Positions 1-8,399 of a stretch of DNA of 64,000 bases are shown here, in pieces. Within the stretch, counting starts at the first letter, position 1, and each line of letters opens with the position of its first letter. Under the pieces are notes generated by a model. The model saw nothing but the letters and a program-made list of their open reading frames with translations, was not told the origin of the DNA and made no database searches. This DNA comes from Planctomycetota bacterium (GTDB lineage Bacteria > Planctomycetota > Phycisphaerae > Phycisphaerales > Phycisphaeraceae): contig JAPLMQ010000302.1 in NCBI GenBank assembly GCA_026386955.1, positions 94,220-158,219 of the forward strand, read 5' to 3'. The position numbers and the translations under genes are program-made.

Positions 1-1027
1 CCGCGGCGAGGCCGGCGAGCTTCGCGTGATGGACGATCCGGGCGACGAGCACCGGGTTCCGCGCCCCGCCTCCCGCGAGGATCAGCTCGATCGATCCACT
101 TGCCCCGCCCGCCTCCTTCGCCGCGCCCGCGATGAGCGCCGCGACGGCGTCGACCGCCGACGCGACCAAGTCGTCCGCCGCGATCGTCCCGCGACCCTCC
201 TCGACGACGCTCGCCACCCACACGTCGGTGAAATCCTCCCGCCCCGTCGAGCGCGGCCAGGGGCGGGCGAAGAACGGGCTCGTGCGGCGGACGATCTCCG
301 CGAGGCGCGGGTTGGGCGTGCCCACCGCCGCGAGTTGGCCATCCTCGTCGAAGCGCTTGTCGGGGTGGAGCAGCCGCACGACGCCGTCGATGAGCAGGTT
401 GCACGGCCCGATGTCGCCTCCGCCGACGGACGACGGCGAGCCGCCCGCGGGCAGGTGGGTGACGTTGCAGATCCCGCCGAGGTTGACGACGAAGCGGGCG
501 CGCTGGGGCGAGCGGAAGAGGATCCAGTCGGCGAGCGGGGTGATCGGCGCGCCCTGCCCGCCGGCGATGAGGTCGGCCTGGCGGAGGTCGTAGACCACCG
601 GCACGCGCAGGCGGCGGACGATCGGCCAAGGGTCGAAGAGCTGCCAACTCACGCCGGCTGCCGTCTCGCGATTGTTCGGGGCGTGCCAGATGGTCTGGCC
701 GTGGGCGACGACGAGGTCGATCGTCCTCGCGCCCTCGCGCCGGCAAAGCGCCTCGACGGCGTCGGCGTGTAGCTCGCCGAGCTTGCGTGCGGCCAGGAGA
801 TAAGCCAGCGGCCCGAGCGCGGCGCCCGAGGCCATTTGTCGTAGCACCTGGCGGAGGTCGCCCAGGCCCGTGCTGAGCGAGCCAACGAGCGTGGCCCGCA
901 GGTCGAGCCCGTTGCCGGTGATCGCGACCAAGGCTGCGTCGAGCCCGTCGAGGCTGGTGCCGGTCATGCAGCCCACGACGAGGCGGGTGTCGGGCTCGGG
1001 GCGTCGGGTTGCGTGGGGTTGCGTCAT
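1..1027 (-). CDS. anmK: Anhydro-N-acetylmuramic acid kinase, C-terminus cut by window edge
   Basis: AnmK phosphorylates and hydrolyses 1,6-anhydro-MurNAc to MurNAc-6-phosphate during cytoplasmic cell-wall recycling. The reading frame is open from ATG at 1027 to base 1 (342 residues), against a usual length near 370, so only the extreme C-terminus is missing. The N-terminus carries the family signature VVGCMTGTSLDGLDAALV (about residues 17-34), the phosphate-binding loop of this ASKHA-fold kinase. Later come NLGGICNVT, GGGDIGPCN and LILAGGGARNPVL, the conserved ATP-site blocks. A GGAA sits six bases before the ATG. The gene diverges from the oxidoreductase at 1202. The call is firm. Its metabolic partner (a MurQ-type etherase) is not in this window. 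Confidence 0.93.
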   Translation of the reverse strand, partial: MTQPHATRRPEPDTRLVVGCMTGTSLDGLDAALVAITGNGLDLRATLVGSLSTGLGDLRQVLRQMASGAALGPLAYLLAARKLGELHADAVEALCRREGARTIDLVVAHGQTIWHAPNNRETAAGVSWQLFDPWPIVRRLRVPVVYDLRQADLIAGGQGAPITPLADWILFRSPQRARFVVNLGGICNVTHLPAGGSPSSVGGGDIGPCNLLIDGVVRLLHPDKRFDEDGQLAAVGTPNPRLAEIVRRTSPFFARPWPRSTGREDFTDVWVASVVEEGRGTIAADDLVASAVDAVAALIAGAAKEAGGASGSIELILAGGGARNPVLVARIVHHAKLAGLAA

Positions 1028-1201
1028 GCGGGTTCCAGCGGTTCCGAGGCACTTGACTTCCCCGGTCGGGTTGTCAATGTATCACCGATCCTTTTCCACG
1101 GGATGTTGGCCGGAACCCCTGCCCAAACCACTCCATTCCCCACTGAAAACCGGTTCGGCGAACGATCGGCCGGGCGGTCGCGCCACTCGAAAGGCAACAG
1201 C

Positions 1202-2275
1202 ATGTCAGCCACCAAAGTCGTCCGCATCGGTTTCGTCGGCGGCGGATACATGGGCCAGCTCGCCCACATCGAGAAGTACTGGAAGCTCCCGGGCGTCGAG
1301 CTCGTCGCCATCGCCGAGGGGCGCCCCAAGACCGCGGCCCTGGTCGCCAAGACCTACGGCATCCAAGAGGTCTACGGCCACCACACCGAGCTGCTCAAGA
1401 ACGCCAAGGTCGACGCGATCGTCGCCATCCTCCCCTTCGCCCTCAACGCCGAGGTGGTCGAGGACGCGATCAAGGCCGGCAAGCACATCATCACTGAGAA
1501 GCCGCAGGTCAACCGCTCCGACAAGGGGCATGAGTTGGTCGACCTCGCGAAGAAGAAGGGCGTGGTCTACCAAGTCGGCTACATGAAGCGGTTCGACCCC
1601 GGCGTGCGCTGGGCCAAGGCCCGCATCGCGCAGTGGCGCGAGAGCGGCGCCTTCGGGCCGATGATGCAGGTGCGGATCTGGTGCGCGGGCGGGGCGTGGC
1701 AGTGGTTCCGCGAGCCCGCCCTCAACGCGGGCGACGAGCCGGCGAAATACCCCACCAAGTTCGAGCCCAAGTGGGACTGGATGGCCGAGGACGAGTGGAA
1801 CTGGAAGGGGCACCAAGGCTGGACGAACTACTACAGCCACCAGACCAACCTCGCCCGCTACATCGCCGGGGAGGACTACAAGCTCGAGTACGCCAAGCGC
1901 ACCGCGGGCGGGCACCACATCCTCTGCGGCTACGTCCCCTCGGGCGTGAACCTCTACCTCGACTTCACCAGCCACTTCCACAACCAGTGGGACGAGGGCT
2001 TCGAGGTCCGCTTCGGGCGGGCCAAGCTCACCGCGAAGATGCCCTCGCCCCTGGCGACGCGGCAGATCGCCGACGTCACGGCCTACGAGTGCCCCGAGAA
2101 GGGCGAGGCCCACGAGTACCGCCCGATCCTGCCGTCGGTCGACGGCTTCACCTCGCAGGCGCAGCAGTTCGTCGCCTCGATCCGCGGGGAGGAGCCGGCC
2201 CTCTCGCCCGCGTCCGACGCGGTGAAGGAAGTCGAGTTCTCCGAGTCGCTGATCAAGTTCTACGGGAAGAAGTGA
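1202..2275 (+). CDS. Gfo/Idh/MocA-family NAD(P)-dependent oxidoreductase
   Basis: This 357-residue cytoplasmic dehydrogenase has a Rossmann N-terminus with the dinucleotide motif GFVGGGYMG at residues 10-18 and the family EKP motif (residues 99-101), whose lysine is catalytic in relatives. The C-terminal alpha/beta domain is typical of the family. The frame is open upstream to 1013, but the ATG at 1202 follows GAAAGG and begins exactly where family homology starts, so I chose it. It is 48 bases upstream of a sugar-phosphate epimerase-like gene. Such pairs commonly oxidise and isomerise sugars or inositols in Planctomycetota. The substrate cannot be read from the sequence. Confidence 0.9.
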   Translation: MSATKVVRIGFVGGGYMGQLAHIEKYWKLPGVELVAIAEGRPKTAALVAKTYGIQEVYGHHTELLKNAKVDAIVAILPFALNAEVVEDAIKAGKHIITEKPQVNRSDKGHELVDLAKKKGVVYQVGYMKRFDPGVRWAKARIAQWRESGAFGPMMQVRIWCAGGAWQWFREPALNAGDEPAKYPTKFEPKWDWMAEDEWNWKGHQGWTNYYSHQTNLARYIAGEDYKLEYAKRTAGGHHILCGYVPSGVNLYLDFTSHFHNQWDEGFEVRFGRAKLTAKMPSPLATRQIADVTAYECPEKGEAHEYRPILPSVDGFTSQAQQFVASIRGEEPALSPASDAVKEVEFSESLIKFYGKK

Positions 2276-2323
2276 GTCCGCCCGCATTCCATTGAAACCA
2301 CCACGCAAACACCAGGATTCCCC

Positions 2324-3169
2324 ATGAAGCACAGCCAGATCGCCATCAACTCCGTCTCCACGCGCCAGCCCACCTTCAACTTCGAGGAGATGCTCCAGGC
2401 CTACTCCGCGGCCGGCTTCAAGCTCGTCGAGTTCCCCCTGCCCCAGGTGAAGCAGTGGATGAAGGCCGACCCGTCGCGCACGGCGCAGGACGTCAAGGCC
2501 CTGCTCACCAAGTTCGGGATGCAGAGCATCGGCGGCTTCGAGGCGGGGCTGACCTGCTTCGGCTCGGCCGAGGAGATGAAGAAGAACTTCGAGCTGCTCG
2601 CCGGCAACGGCAAGCTCATCGGCGAGCTCGGCGGCGGGACGATGATCATCGGCACCGACGGCGACGCCAACAACAACCTCGAGACCCTCAAGGCCATCGG
2701 CAAGCGCACCCGCGAGCTCGCCCTGGCGGTCCCGCCCAACGTCAAGCTCGGCGTGGAGTTCAACTGGTCCCCCGTGGTCAAGAGCATCCGCAGCGCCATG
2801 ATCGTCGCCGAGGAGGCCTGCCACGGCCGCGTCGGCATCCTCTTCGACCCCGCCCACTACCACTGCACCCCCAGCAAGTTCGAGGACCTCACCGAGAAGG
2901 TCGTCAAGAAGATCGTCCACGTCCACGTCGACGACATGCTCGACAAGCCCGGCGACCGCAGCAACTGCAACGCCGACCGCGTCCTCCCCGGCGAGGGCAT
3001 CATCGACCTCAAGGGCCTCTTCGGCCGGCTCGAGGAATACGGCTACAACGGCTACTACTCCATCGAGATGTTCAACGACGACCTCTGGGCGATGCCCGTC
3101 GCCGAGGCCGCCCGCGCCTGTTACGCCTCGATGGCGCGCCTGGCGTCGTGCGGGCACTGCCACAAATGA
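2324..3169 (+). CDS. Sugar phosphate isomerase/epimerase (AP endonuclease 2-like TIM barrel)
   Basis: This 281-residue protein of the xylose isomerase-like TIM-barrel family usually binds one or two divalent metals and interconverts keto- or epimeric sugars. Likely metal ligands sit at the expected strand ends: Glu in GVEFNW, Asp/His in LFDPAHYH, His in HVHVDD and Glu in SIEMFND. The segment RVLPGEGIIDLKGLF is the usual block before the last strands. AGGA precedes the ATG. It is probably co-transcribed with the Gfo/Idh/MocA gene 48 bases upstream. The C-terminus ends in SCGHCHK, a short Cys/His-rich tail of unknown meaning. A repeat element and a terminator hairpin lie downstream. Confidence 0.88.
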   Translation: MKHSQIAINSVSTRQPTFNFEEMLQAYSAAGFKLVEFPLPQVKQWMKADPSRTAQDVKALLTKFGMQSIGGFEAGLTCFGSAEEMKKNFELLAGNGKLIGELGGGTMIIGTDGDANNNLETLKAIGKRTRELALAVPPNVKLGVEFNWSPVVKSIRSAMIVAEEACHGRVGILFDPAHYHCTPSKFEDLTEKVVKKIVHVHVDDMLDKPGDRSNCNADRVLPGEGIIDLKGLFGRLEEYGYNGYYSIEMFNDDLWAMPVAEAARACYASMARLASCGHCHK

Positions 3170-3221
3170 CGCGTCCGAAATCCGCGTGATCGGTCTTGGA
3201 TTGAAGCGGCTCTGTCGCGAT

Positions 3222-3530
3222 GCTCCGTCACCGCGAGGATGTCGAGCGCCTGGCATGTGGCATTGAGCCCCAACGGGGCGCAAGTTGATAGCCCGGGGTG
3301 AAACCCCGGGTTGGGTCACCGAGTTGATTCCAAGCCCTGTAAGGGCGCAACCTCGCCGCGGGGAGAATCCGGTTTCGCCCTTTCAGGGCTCTGCGCTTAC
3401 GGACGCCGTTTTCCCGGGGCGATGCCCCGGGCTATCAACTTGCGCCCCGTTGGGGCTGAAGACAACGCCAGCGAATCTTTCGGGTTCGCCGACAGGTTTG
3501 CCGGCGGATTTCAGCGTCGCAACAGGGCCA
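3222..3530 (+). repeat. Palindromic intergenic element, copy 1 (core orientation A)
   Basis: The element fills the gap between two convergent genes. Inverted arms start GCCCCAACGGGGCGCAAG (from 3266) and end in the complement (to 3456), with nested GC-rich hairpins (CCCGGGG/CCCCGGG) next to each arm. Flanks ACCGCGAGGATGTCGAGCG (left) and TTCAGCGTCGCAACAG (right) are shared with a second copy near 42.2-42.5 kb. The core between the arms is in the opposite orientation there (see findings). No open frame in it resembles a protein. Confidence 0.85.
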
Positions 3531-3553
3531 ATTGAAGCCTGAATCCAAGTCAA

Positions 3554-3584
3554 GGCCCAGGCCGGTCACGCCTGGGCTTTTTTC
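3554..3584 (+). terminator. Rho-independent terminator after the epimerase gene
   Basis: An eight-base-pair stem GCCCAGGC/GCCTGGGC (3555-3562 and 3570-3577) with a seven-base loop is followed by six T. It should stop plus-strand transcripts leaving the oxidoreductase/epimerase pair. The stop codon of the convergent PH-domain gene (3566-3568) lies in the loop. The same stem sequence recurs near 13.25 kb and 41.2-41.4 kb. Confidence 0.75.
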
Positions 3585-4168
3585 TGCGCCGCGCGGGCCG
3601 CGCTGTCGTCGATGTCCAGCTCGGTGATGCGCTTGCGGTCGCGCTCCCGGTGCACCTGCTCGCGCACGAGGTCCTTCACCCGCTCCGCCCCGGCGACGGC
3701 GCGGATCACCACCATCGGCGTCGTCGAGTCGGTCGTGTTCAGCACCACCGTCCCGGCCCCGCACAGGCGCAGGTGGAACGGGAGCAGGACCGTGATGTCC
3801 TTCACGCGGTAGAGCTCCAACTCGTCGACGCGCTGGCTGAGGATGCCGCTCTTGATGCGCAGCCGCTGCGTGGTGAGCGTGTAGAGCGTGCCGCGCGTCA
3901 CCAACACGCGGTGCAGCGCGAAGCCCAGCGGGATCAGGGCGGCGGCGGCGAACCCCAGCAGGATCGGGCCGCCCAGGCTGAAGAAGAGCGGCACGCCCAC
4001 CAAGGCGGCGACGACCAGTCCGCAAAGCAGGTAGAGGCCCGTGTTGATCCCCTGCGAGGTGCGTCCCTCCCAGACGACCGACTCGGGCGGCCCCGCGGGA
4101 GCGGCGGGCTGCGCGGCGGGCTGAGCCTCGTTGGACGCGAGCGGCTTCTGCGGTTCGGCGTCAGGCAT
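3566..4168 (-). CDS. PH domain-containing (bPH2) membrane protein
   Basis: This 200-residue protein has an Ala/Pro-rich cytoplasmic N-terminus (residues 1-40), two adjacent membrane segments (about 45-67 and 69-92), then a bacterial PH domain of the YdbS/YdbT type, TLYTLTTQRLRIKSGIL to about residue 180, and a charged tail. The function is unknown. Relatives are small inner-membrane proteins sometimes linked to stress or secretion. The ATG at 4168 has no Shine-Dalgarno, but TACAAT ends six bases before it, so transcription may begin at the ATG. Another ATG 13 codons upstream (4207) is less likely. It lies 60 bases downstream of the secreted glycosidase-like gene and could also be read from it. 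Confidence 0.82.
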   Translation of the reverse strand: MPDAEPQKPLASNEAQPAAQPAAPAGPPESVVWEGRTSQGINTGLYLLCGLVVAALVGVPLFFSLGGPILLGFAAAALIPLGFALHRVLVTRGTLYTLTTQRLRIKSGILSQRVDELELYRVKDITVLLPFHLRLCGAGTVVLNTTDSTTPMVVIRAVAGAERVKDLVREQVHRERDRKRITELDIDDSAARAAQKKAQA

Positions 4169-4180
4169 GGCTCGATTGTA
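4169..4180 (-). promoter_or_regulatory. -10 box abutting the PH-domain gene start (possible leaderless promoter)
   Basis: Read on the minus strand, TACAAT is followed by CGAGCC and then the ATG at 4168. The spacing would put the transcription start at or next to the start codon. The same arrangement is seen at purD and holB. No convincing -35 is visible. Confidence 0.45.
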
Positions 4181-4227
4181 TCCGGCAGGTTCCTGTGCGC
4201 GACGCATCACCGCCGCCGCCCGCCCCC

Positions 4228-6744
4228 TCACAACCCCGCGCGCAGGCGGATCTCGTCGGTCTGGCTCAGCCCCGTCGTCGCCTCGCGCACCGTCACCCGC
4301 CAGATGCCCGCCTGGTCGTTCCGCGCGAAGTCGATCTTGAACCGGCACTGCCCCTTGCTGGCCAGCGCGGTCGTCGAATACTCCCGGCTCACCACGCCCT
4401 GCGGGTCGACCACCGTCATCTCCAGAGGCAGGAGCCCCTGCGCCGCCTGCTTGCCCGCGCTCACGCTCACATCGATCGTCGCGGCCTTGCCCGCGTCGGC
4501 CCGGTGGAGGAGCTTGAGCGCGATCGCGTCGGGGGCCGCGGGGTAGAAGGCCAGCAGCGTGCCCTGCCAGAAATTCATCGTCACCGGGACGCGCAGCCGC
4601 CCACCCTCGCGCGTCGCCGCGACGCGCTTGCCCGCGATCACGTCGTAGACGGCAGCCCCGTCGAGCGCCGCCACGTTCACCACCGAGGCGTGCTCGCGCC
4701 GGTCGAGGCCCGCGTCGGCCAGCGGCTCCACCTTGGGCGGGATCACGCCGGGATTCGCGGCCAGCTCCTTGGATTGGTGGGCCAAGTCCTCCTCGTGCGT
4801 CATCAGGTGGACGACCCAGAGGTAGTCGACGCCGCCCGCCTGGAACCGCCTGAGCAGCAAGTGCGGGTCGGCCGAGTCGGCCCAGGGCGGTGCGAGGGGT
4901 TCGATGGCCTCGCGGACCTGCGCGATCCGCGCGAGGTCGCCGTAGTCCTGCTGGCGGTCGTGCCCCGCGAAGGAGAAGGCGAGCTTGCGCGCCCCCGGGA
5001 CGTCGACGCTCGTCGCCGCGTCGGAGACGACCACGCCCCCGCGCCGGCGATATTCCGCCAGCAGCTTGAGGTTGCTCTGCGTGAGGTGGCTGACGTCGTG
5101 CAGGAGGATCGCGCGGTAGTTCGCCCGCAGAAGCGGCAGCTCCTCGGGCCAGACGGGCTCGACCTCGAGCCGGGCCATCGCGAGGTTGTCGAAGGCGTAG
5201 CCCGCCTGCGCCGGGTAGTCGATGCGGAAGGCGGCGGTCTCGAAGGGCATGAGGAGCCCGATGGGGCGCGGCGCGGGCTTGAGGCGGGTGAAGAGCTTGC
5301 CGAGGCGCTGGGCGATCGGGCCCACGCGGCGGAGGGCCTCGATCGCGGCGTCGGAGGTCTGCTCGTGGAGGAAGTAGGCCAGGCCGTCGACGCCCGAGGC
5401 CATGAGGAGGTGCCAGTTCTGGAGGTGGTAGGTGGTGCGCGTGTCGAGGCTGTCGGGCATGACCCAGGTCTCGCCGTCGCGGTTGCCCATCCGCCCGAGC
5501 TCCTGCCACCAGACCTGGGTGAGGGCGGGCGCCTGGTAGAAGTTGTAGTTGTACGAGGCGGTGAGGTTGAAGCCCGCGTCGCCGAAGTTGTAGGGGGGCC
5601 ACTGGGCGCTGGCCATGTCGACCAGCGGGGTGAACATCGGCCCGGAGATGGGCCCGATCTTTCCGCGCCCGCCGGTGGCGGCGAGGACCTCGCCGGTGAG
5701 CAGGCGGTTGTAGTGCCCCAGCACGTCGCGCGAGAGGAAGCGCATCCAGCGCAGCCAGGGGTCGTCGTCGGGGACGACGCCCGGGGGGCGGTTGAGCGTG
5801 CGCGGGGCGGGGTCGGCCGCGAGCTCGGGCGGGCGTGCGGGCTCGTCGCCGAACATGAGGCGATACCGGCGGAGGTTCCACGGGTTGTAGTCGAGCCCGG
5901 CGCGGTAGCTCAGGTCGTCGTTGGTCAGGACGCGCGGGTGGAAGGCGGGGAAGCGCATGAGCGTCGCGACCTGCGAGCCGAGGTTCCGCGCGGAGGCGAG
6001 CTGCCAATCGATGTTGGCGATGCCGTTGACCTGCCTCTGCGGCCCGGGCTGCCAGGGGACGGGCCAGGGCTGGTTGTTGGAGTTGAGCCGGTAGAGCGAC
6101 TCGGCCGGGGCGTTGAAGCCGGCGCCGGCGGCGTTGCCGTGGGTGATCGTCGAGCAGCCGATCTGGTTCCAGAGGCAGCGGTCGAGCAGCATGGGCGAGG
6201 CCGACATGACCGTCACCCCCGCGAGCCCGCGCTGGTGCAGCCCTTCGAGGAACATGTCGACCGACGCCTGCTCGTTGGCGGGGCGCTCCCACCAAGTCGA
6301 CATCCAGAGCCCCTCCTCGTCGGACTCGGGGCAGATCCAGAGCGGCGCCTCGGCGGTGGCGCTCAGTCCGCCGGCGTAGCAGCGGGCCGCGAGGTGATAG
6401 ACGCCCGTGCGGCATTCCGCCAATGAGAGCGGCAGGGGGACGTCGACCTCGCCGCTGGGCGGGGCGCGGAAGGACCAGGTGACGGTGCGCACGACCTCGT
6501 CGCCGAGCATCAGCGACAGCCGGCCTTCGCCCTTGAGCGTCTGCGGGCGGCGGTTGACGACGTGGAGGCGGACGACGGGTTTTTCCCGGCGGAGGTAGGC
6601 CTGCCGCGGGACGTTGTCGTCGGGATAGGGGCGGACGACCAGTTCGAGGTCCGCCGCCTGCGCCGCGGCCGGGCTGTGCCAGAGCCAAAGCCCGAGCAAA
6701 AGCCAGGCAACCGCGGCCAAGACGCGTGCCACGCGACCCATCAT
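4228..6744 (-). CDS. Secreted glycosidase-like protein (TIM barrel plus GATase-like domain)
   Basis: This 838-residue exported protein starts at ATG 6744, with GAGG upstream and a clear signal peptide (hydrophobic run AAVAWLLLGLWLW, cleavage probably after AAA or AQA). An N-terminal beta-domain (about 30-135) is followed by a region with the feel of a GH42/GH-A beta-galactosidase-type barrel (about 140-520), then a flavodoxin/GATase-like segment, YRAILLHDVSHLTQSNLKLL with GGVVVSD (about 560-610), and C-terminal beta-domains. That order resembles beta-galactosidases with a trimerisation domain, but I see no unambiguous catalytic acid pair. A polysaccharide-degrading role is therefore inference. 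The frame is open upstream of the chosen start. It is followed by the PH-domain gene. Confidence 0.7.
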   Translation of the reverse strand: MMGRVARVLAAVAWLLLGLWLWHSPAAAQAADLELVVRPYPDDNVPRQAYLRREKPVVRLHVVNRRPQTLKGEGRLSLMLGDEVVRTVTWSFRAPPSGEVDVPLPLSLAECRTGVYHLAARCYAGGLSATAEAPLWICPESDEEGLWMSTWWERPANEQASVDMFLEGLHQRGLAGVTVMSASPMLLDRCLWNQIGCSTITHGNAAGAGFNAPAESLYRLNSNNQPWPVPWQPGPQRQVNGIANIDWQLASARNLGSQVATLMRFPAFHPRVLTNDDLSYRAGLDYNPWNLRRYRLMFGDEPARPPELAADPAPRTLNRPPGVVPDDDPWLRWMRFLSRDVLGHYNRLLTGEVLAATGGRGKIGPISGPMFTPLVDMASAQWPPYNFGDAGFNLTASYNYNFYQAPALTQVWWQELGRMGNRDGETWVMPDSLDTRTTYHLQNWHLLMASGVDGLAYFLHEQTSDAAIEALRRVGPIAQRLGKLFTRLKPAPRPIGLLMPFETAAFRIDYPAQAGYAFDNLAMARLEVEPVWPEELPLLRANYRAILLHDVSHLTQSNLKLLAEYRRRGGVVVSDAATSVDVPGARKLAFSFAGHDRQQDYGDLARIAQVREAIEPLAPPWADSADPHLLLRRFQAGGVDYLWVVHLMTHEEDLAHQSKELAANPGVIPPKVEPLADAGLDRREHASVVNVAALDGAAVYDVIAGKRVAATREGGRLRVPVTMNFWQGTLLAFYPAAPDAIALKLLHRADAGKAATIDVSVSAGKQAAQGLLPLEMTVVDPQGVVSREYSTTALASKGQCRFKIDFARNDQAGIWRVTVREATTGLSQTDEIRLRAGL

Positions 6745-6853
6745 CCACAACCTCGCATCGGAGCCCTGATCGATCGTCGCCCGGAGTCCTCCACCTCGGG
6801 GCACCAGCATAACCGCGCACCGCCCCGGGGTTTCACCGTGAATGCGCATTCCC

Positions 6854-6866
6854 CGCTGTTATAGTG
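6854..6866 (+). promoter_or_regulatory. Extended -10 promoter for the M24 peptidase gene
   Basis: TGTTATAGT (hexamer TATAGT at 6860-6865, preceded by an extended -10 TG) lies 32 bases ahead of the ATG at 6897, in the divergent gap with the secreted glycosidase-like gene. The -35 region is poor, as is common for extended -10 promoters. Confidence 0.4.
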
Positions 6867-6896
6867 GCTCCCCCGTCCTTTCTCCGGAGAACCATC

Positions 6897-8006
6897 ATGA
6901 GCATTCCCCTTCCCGTCGTCGGCCTCACGGCCGAGGGTTGCCGCCTTCGCCAGGACCGGCTGCGCAGCCACCTCAAGCGCGAAGGCCTCGACGGCGCGCT
7001 GCTGAGCGAGCCGCGGTACATCAACTATTTCACGGGCTATTTCCAGCGCGGCCTCTCCGCCGCGGCCGCGTGGGTTCCTGTCGCCGGCCCCGTCGCGGTC
7101 GTCACCGCCGGGGGCGAGGCCATCCCCGCCGCCGACGTCGCGCTCACCTACACCGCCTCGCAATGCGCGACGATGGTCGACGACCAGTTCGGCGGCTCGC
7201 TGCAGGCGCTGCTGCCCGCAGTGGGCGGCGCGAAGAAGATCGGCGTCGACCAGGCCCCGCGCCCGGCCCTGCTCGCGGGGCGCGAGCTGCGCGACCTCAA
7301 CCCCGCGCTGCTCAAGCTCCGCAGGACCAAGGACGCCGACGAGATCGTGCTGATCCGCCGGGCGATCGCGGGCGTCGAGGCCTCGTACGCCGCGGCCAGG
7401 AAGTTCCTCAAGCCGGGCATGAGCGAGATCGAGGTCTTCGCCTTGGCCCAGCAGGCCGCGGTGGAATCCGTCGGCGAACCCATCGGCGACTTCGGCAACG
7501 ACTTCCAGGCGGGCACGCCCGGCGGGCCGCCCCGGCTTCGCGCCATCCAGGCGGGCGAGCTCATGCCGCTCGACCTCTCGGTGATCGTCCGCGGCTACTG
7601 GGCCGACATGTGCCGCACCTACTGCATCGGCGGCAAGCCCACGCCCGCGCAATTGGAGGCGCGCGAGAAGGTCATGGCCGCCCTCAATCACGTCGAGCGC
7701 ACCGCCAAGCCCGGCGTGAGCTGCCTCCAGCTCTTCCGCGACGTCCACGCCATGCTCGACGGACACAACGGCTGGAGCTTCATGCACCACCTCGGCCACG
7801 GCTTCGGCCTCACCGCCCACGAGTCGCCCCGGCTCAACCCCAACTACGACGACACCCTCCAGGTCGGCGACACCTTCACCTGCGAGCCGGGCCTCTACTC
7901 CGAGGGCAAGGGGCCCGACCTCAAGGGCGGCGTGCGCATCGAGGAGAATTTCCTGGTCGTCCCCGGCGGGGTGGTGAAGCTCTCGTCGTGCTCGACGGAG
8001 CTGTGA
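6897..8006 (+). CDS. M24-family metallopeptidase (Xaa-Pro aminopeptidase/prolidase-like)
   Basis: This 369-residue cytoplasmic peptidase has a creatinase/prolidase N-terminal domain (about 1-140) and a pita-bread catalytic domain (about 145-365). All five metal ligands of the dinuclear site can be placed: Asp in MPLDLS, Asp in YWADMCRTY, His in HHLGHGFGL, Glu in FTCEPGLY and Glu in VRIEENF. It probably cleaves N-terminal residues before proline or dipeptides Xaa-Pro. The ATG at 6897 follows CGGAGAA, and an in-frame ATG at 6864 lacks a site. It stands alone, followed by a 1-kb repeat-rich gap. Confidence 0.88.
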   Translation: MSIPLPVVGLTAEGCRLRQDRLRSHLKREGLDGALLSEPRYINYFTGYFQRGLSAAAAWVPVAGPVAVVTAGGEAIPAADVALTYTASQCATMVDDQFGGSLQALLPAVGGAKKIGVDQAPRPALLAGRELRDLNPALLKLRRTKDADEIVLIRRAIAGVEASYAAARKFLKPGMSEIEVFALAQQAAVESVGEPIGDFGNDFQAGTPGGPPRLRAIQAGELMPLDLSVIVRGYWADMCRTYCIGGKPTPAQLEAREKVMAALNHVERTAKPGVSCLQLFRDVHAMLDGHNGWSFMHHLGHGFGLTAHESPRLNPNYDDTLQVGDTFTCEPGLYSEGKGPDLKGGVRIEENFLVVPGGVVKLSSCSTEL

Positions 8007-8040
8007 GGAGGAAGGTCGGGCGAACAGCAGGTTCGGCGAA

Positions 8041-8213
8041 TTGTTAGCCGGAAGCGCAAGCGACGGGACGGGGGTCGCACTATCAACCGCCGCGCCGAGG
8101 CATGCGGCACGCCTTCGGTGGACATCGGAGTGGAAGACCGCCGCGCGTTGTGGCCCGGCAGTAGACGGAACGACCCCCGGCCCGTCGCTTCCGGGGGCGC
8201 TTCCGGCTAACAA
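8041..8213. repeat. TTAGCCGGA palindromic element, copy 1
   Basis: Arms begin TTGTTAGCCGGAAGCGCAAG and end in the complementary CTTCCGGCTAACAA. The right arm carries a six-base insertion relative to the left. Related copies lie at 15494-15677 and 50084-50213 with unrelated centres. It is non-coding. The family looks like a short mobile palindrome (REP- or MITE-like), but no transposase is present. Confidence 0.85.
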
Positions 8214-8272
8214 ATGCCACGGCGCGCTGGCCATCCCCTCGCCACAGGCCCCTCGCGTCCTCGCGGCTCTTA

Positions 8273-8370
8273 GGTACGTAGTTCCGCGTTTACGCGGTCT
8301 TCGGAAAACGGAAGCGCCGCGCCCGATCCGAAGCAAGACAAATGCCCGCCTGAAGGCGGAATTACGTACC
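8273..8370. repeat. GGTACGTA inverted-repeat element
   Basis: The left arm GGTACGTAGTTCCGC (8273-8287) matches the complement of GCGGAATTACGTACC (8356-8370) at 14 of 15 positions. Internal short hairpins (CCGCGTTTACGCGG and CGCCTGAAGGCG) lie beside each arm. This is a separate family from the TTAGCCGGA element 60 bases upstream, and no second copy is seen in the window. Confidence 0.75.
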
Positions 8371-8399
8371 CCAGACGCTCGCGCGGCGCATCACGCAGC

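Noticed and set aside
1205..3319. A 704-codon open frame antisense to the oxidoreductase and epimerase genes
   Set aside because: It mirrors two well-supported genes, its product is a Val/Gly/Glu/Arg-rich sequence typical of antisense frames in GC-rich DNA, and it has no ribosome site.
3222..3530. CRISPR array or phase-variable invertase locus
   Set aside because: There are only two arms with one core, no spacer series, and no recombinase or cas gene in the window.
4195..6426. A 743-codon plus-strand frame opposite the glycosidase-like gene
   Set aside because: The minus-strand frame has a signal peptide, a ribosome site and domain-like segments; the plus frame has none.
3566..6820. A single 1084-codon frame joining the PH-domain gene to sequence inside the upstream glycosidase gene
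   Set aside because: The part beyond 4168 is out of frame with the glycosidase gene; PH-domain homology starts at the ATG at 4168, so this is run-on open frame and not a fusion.
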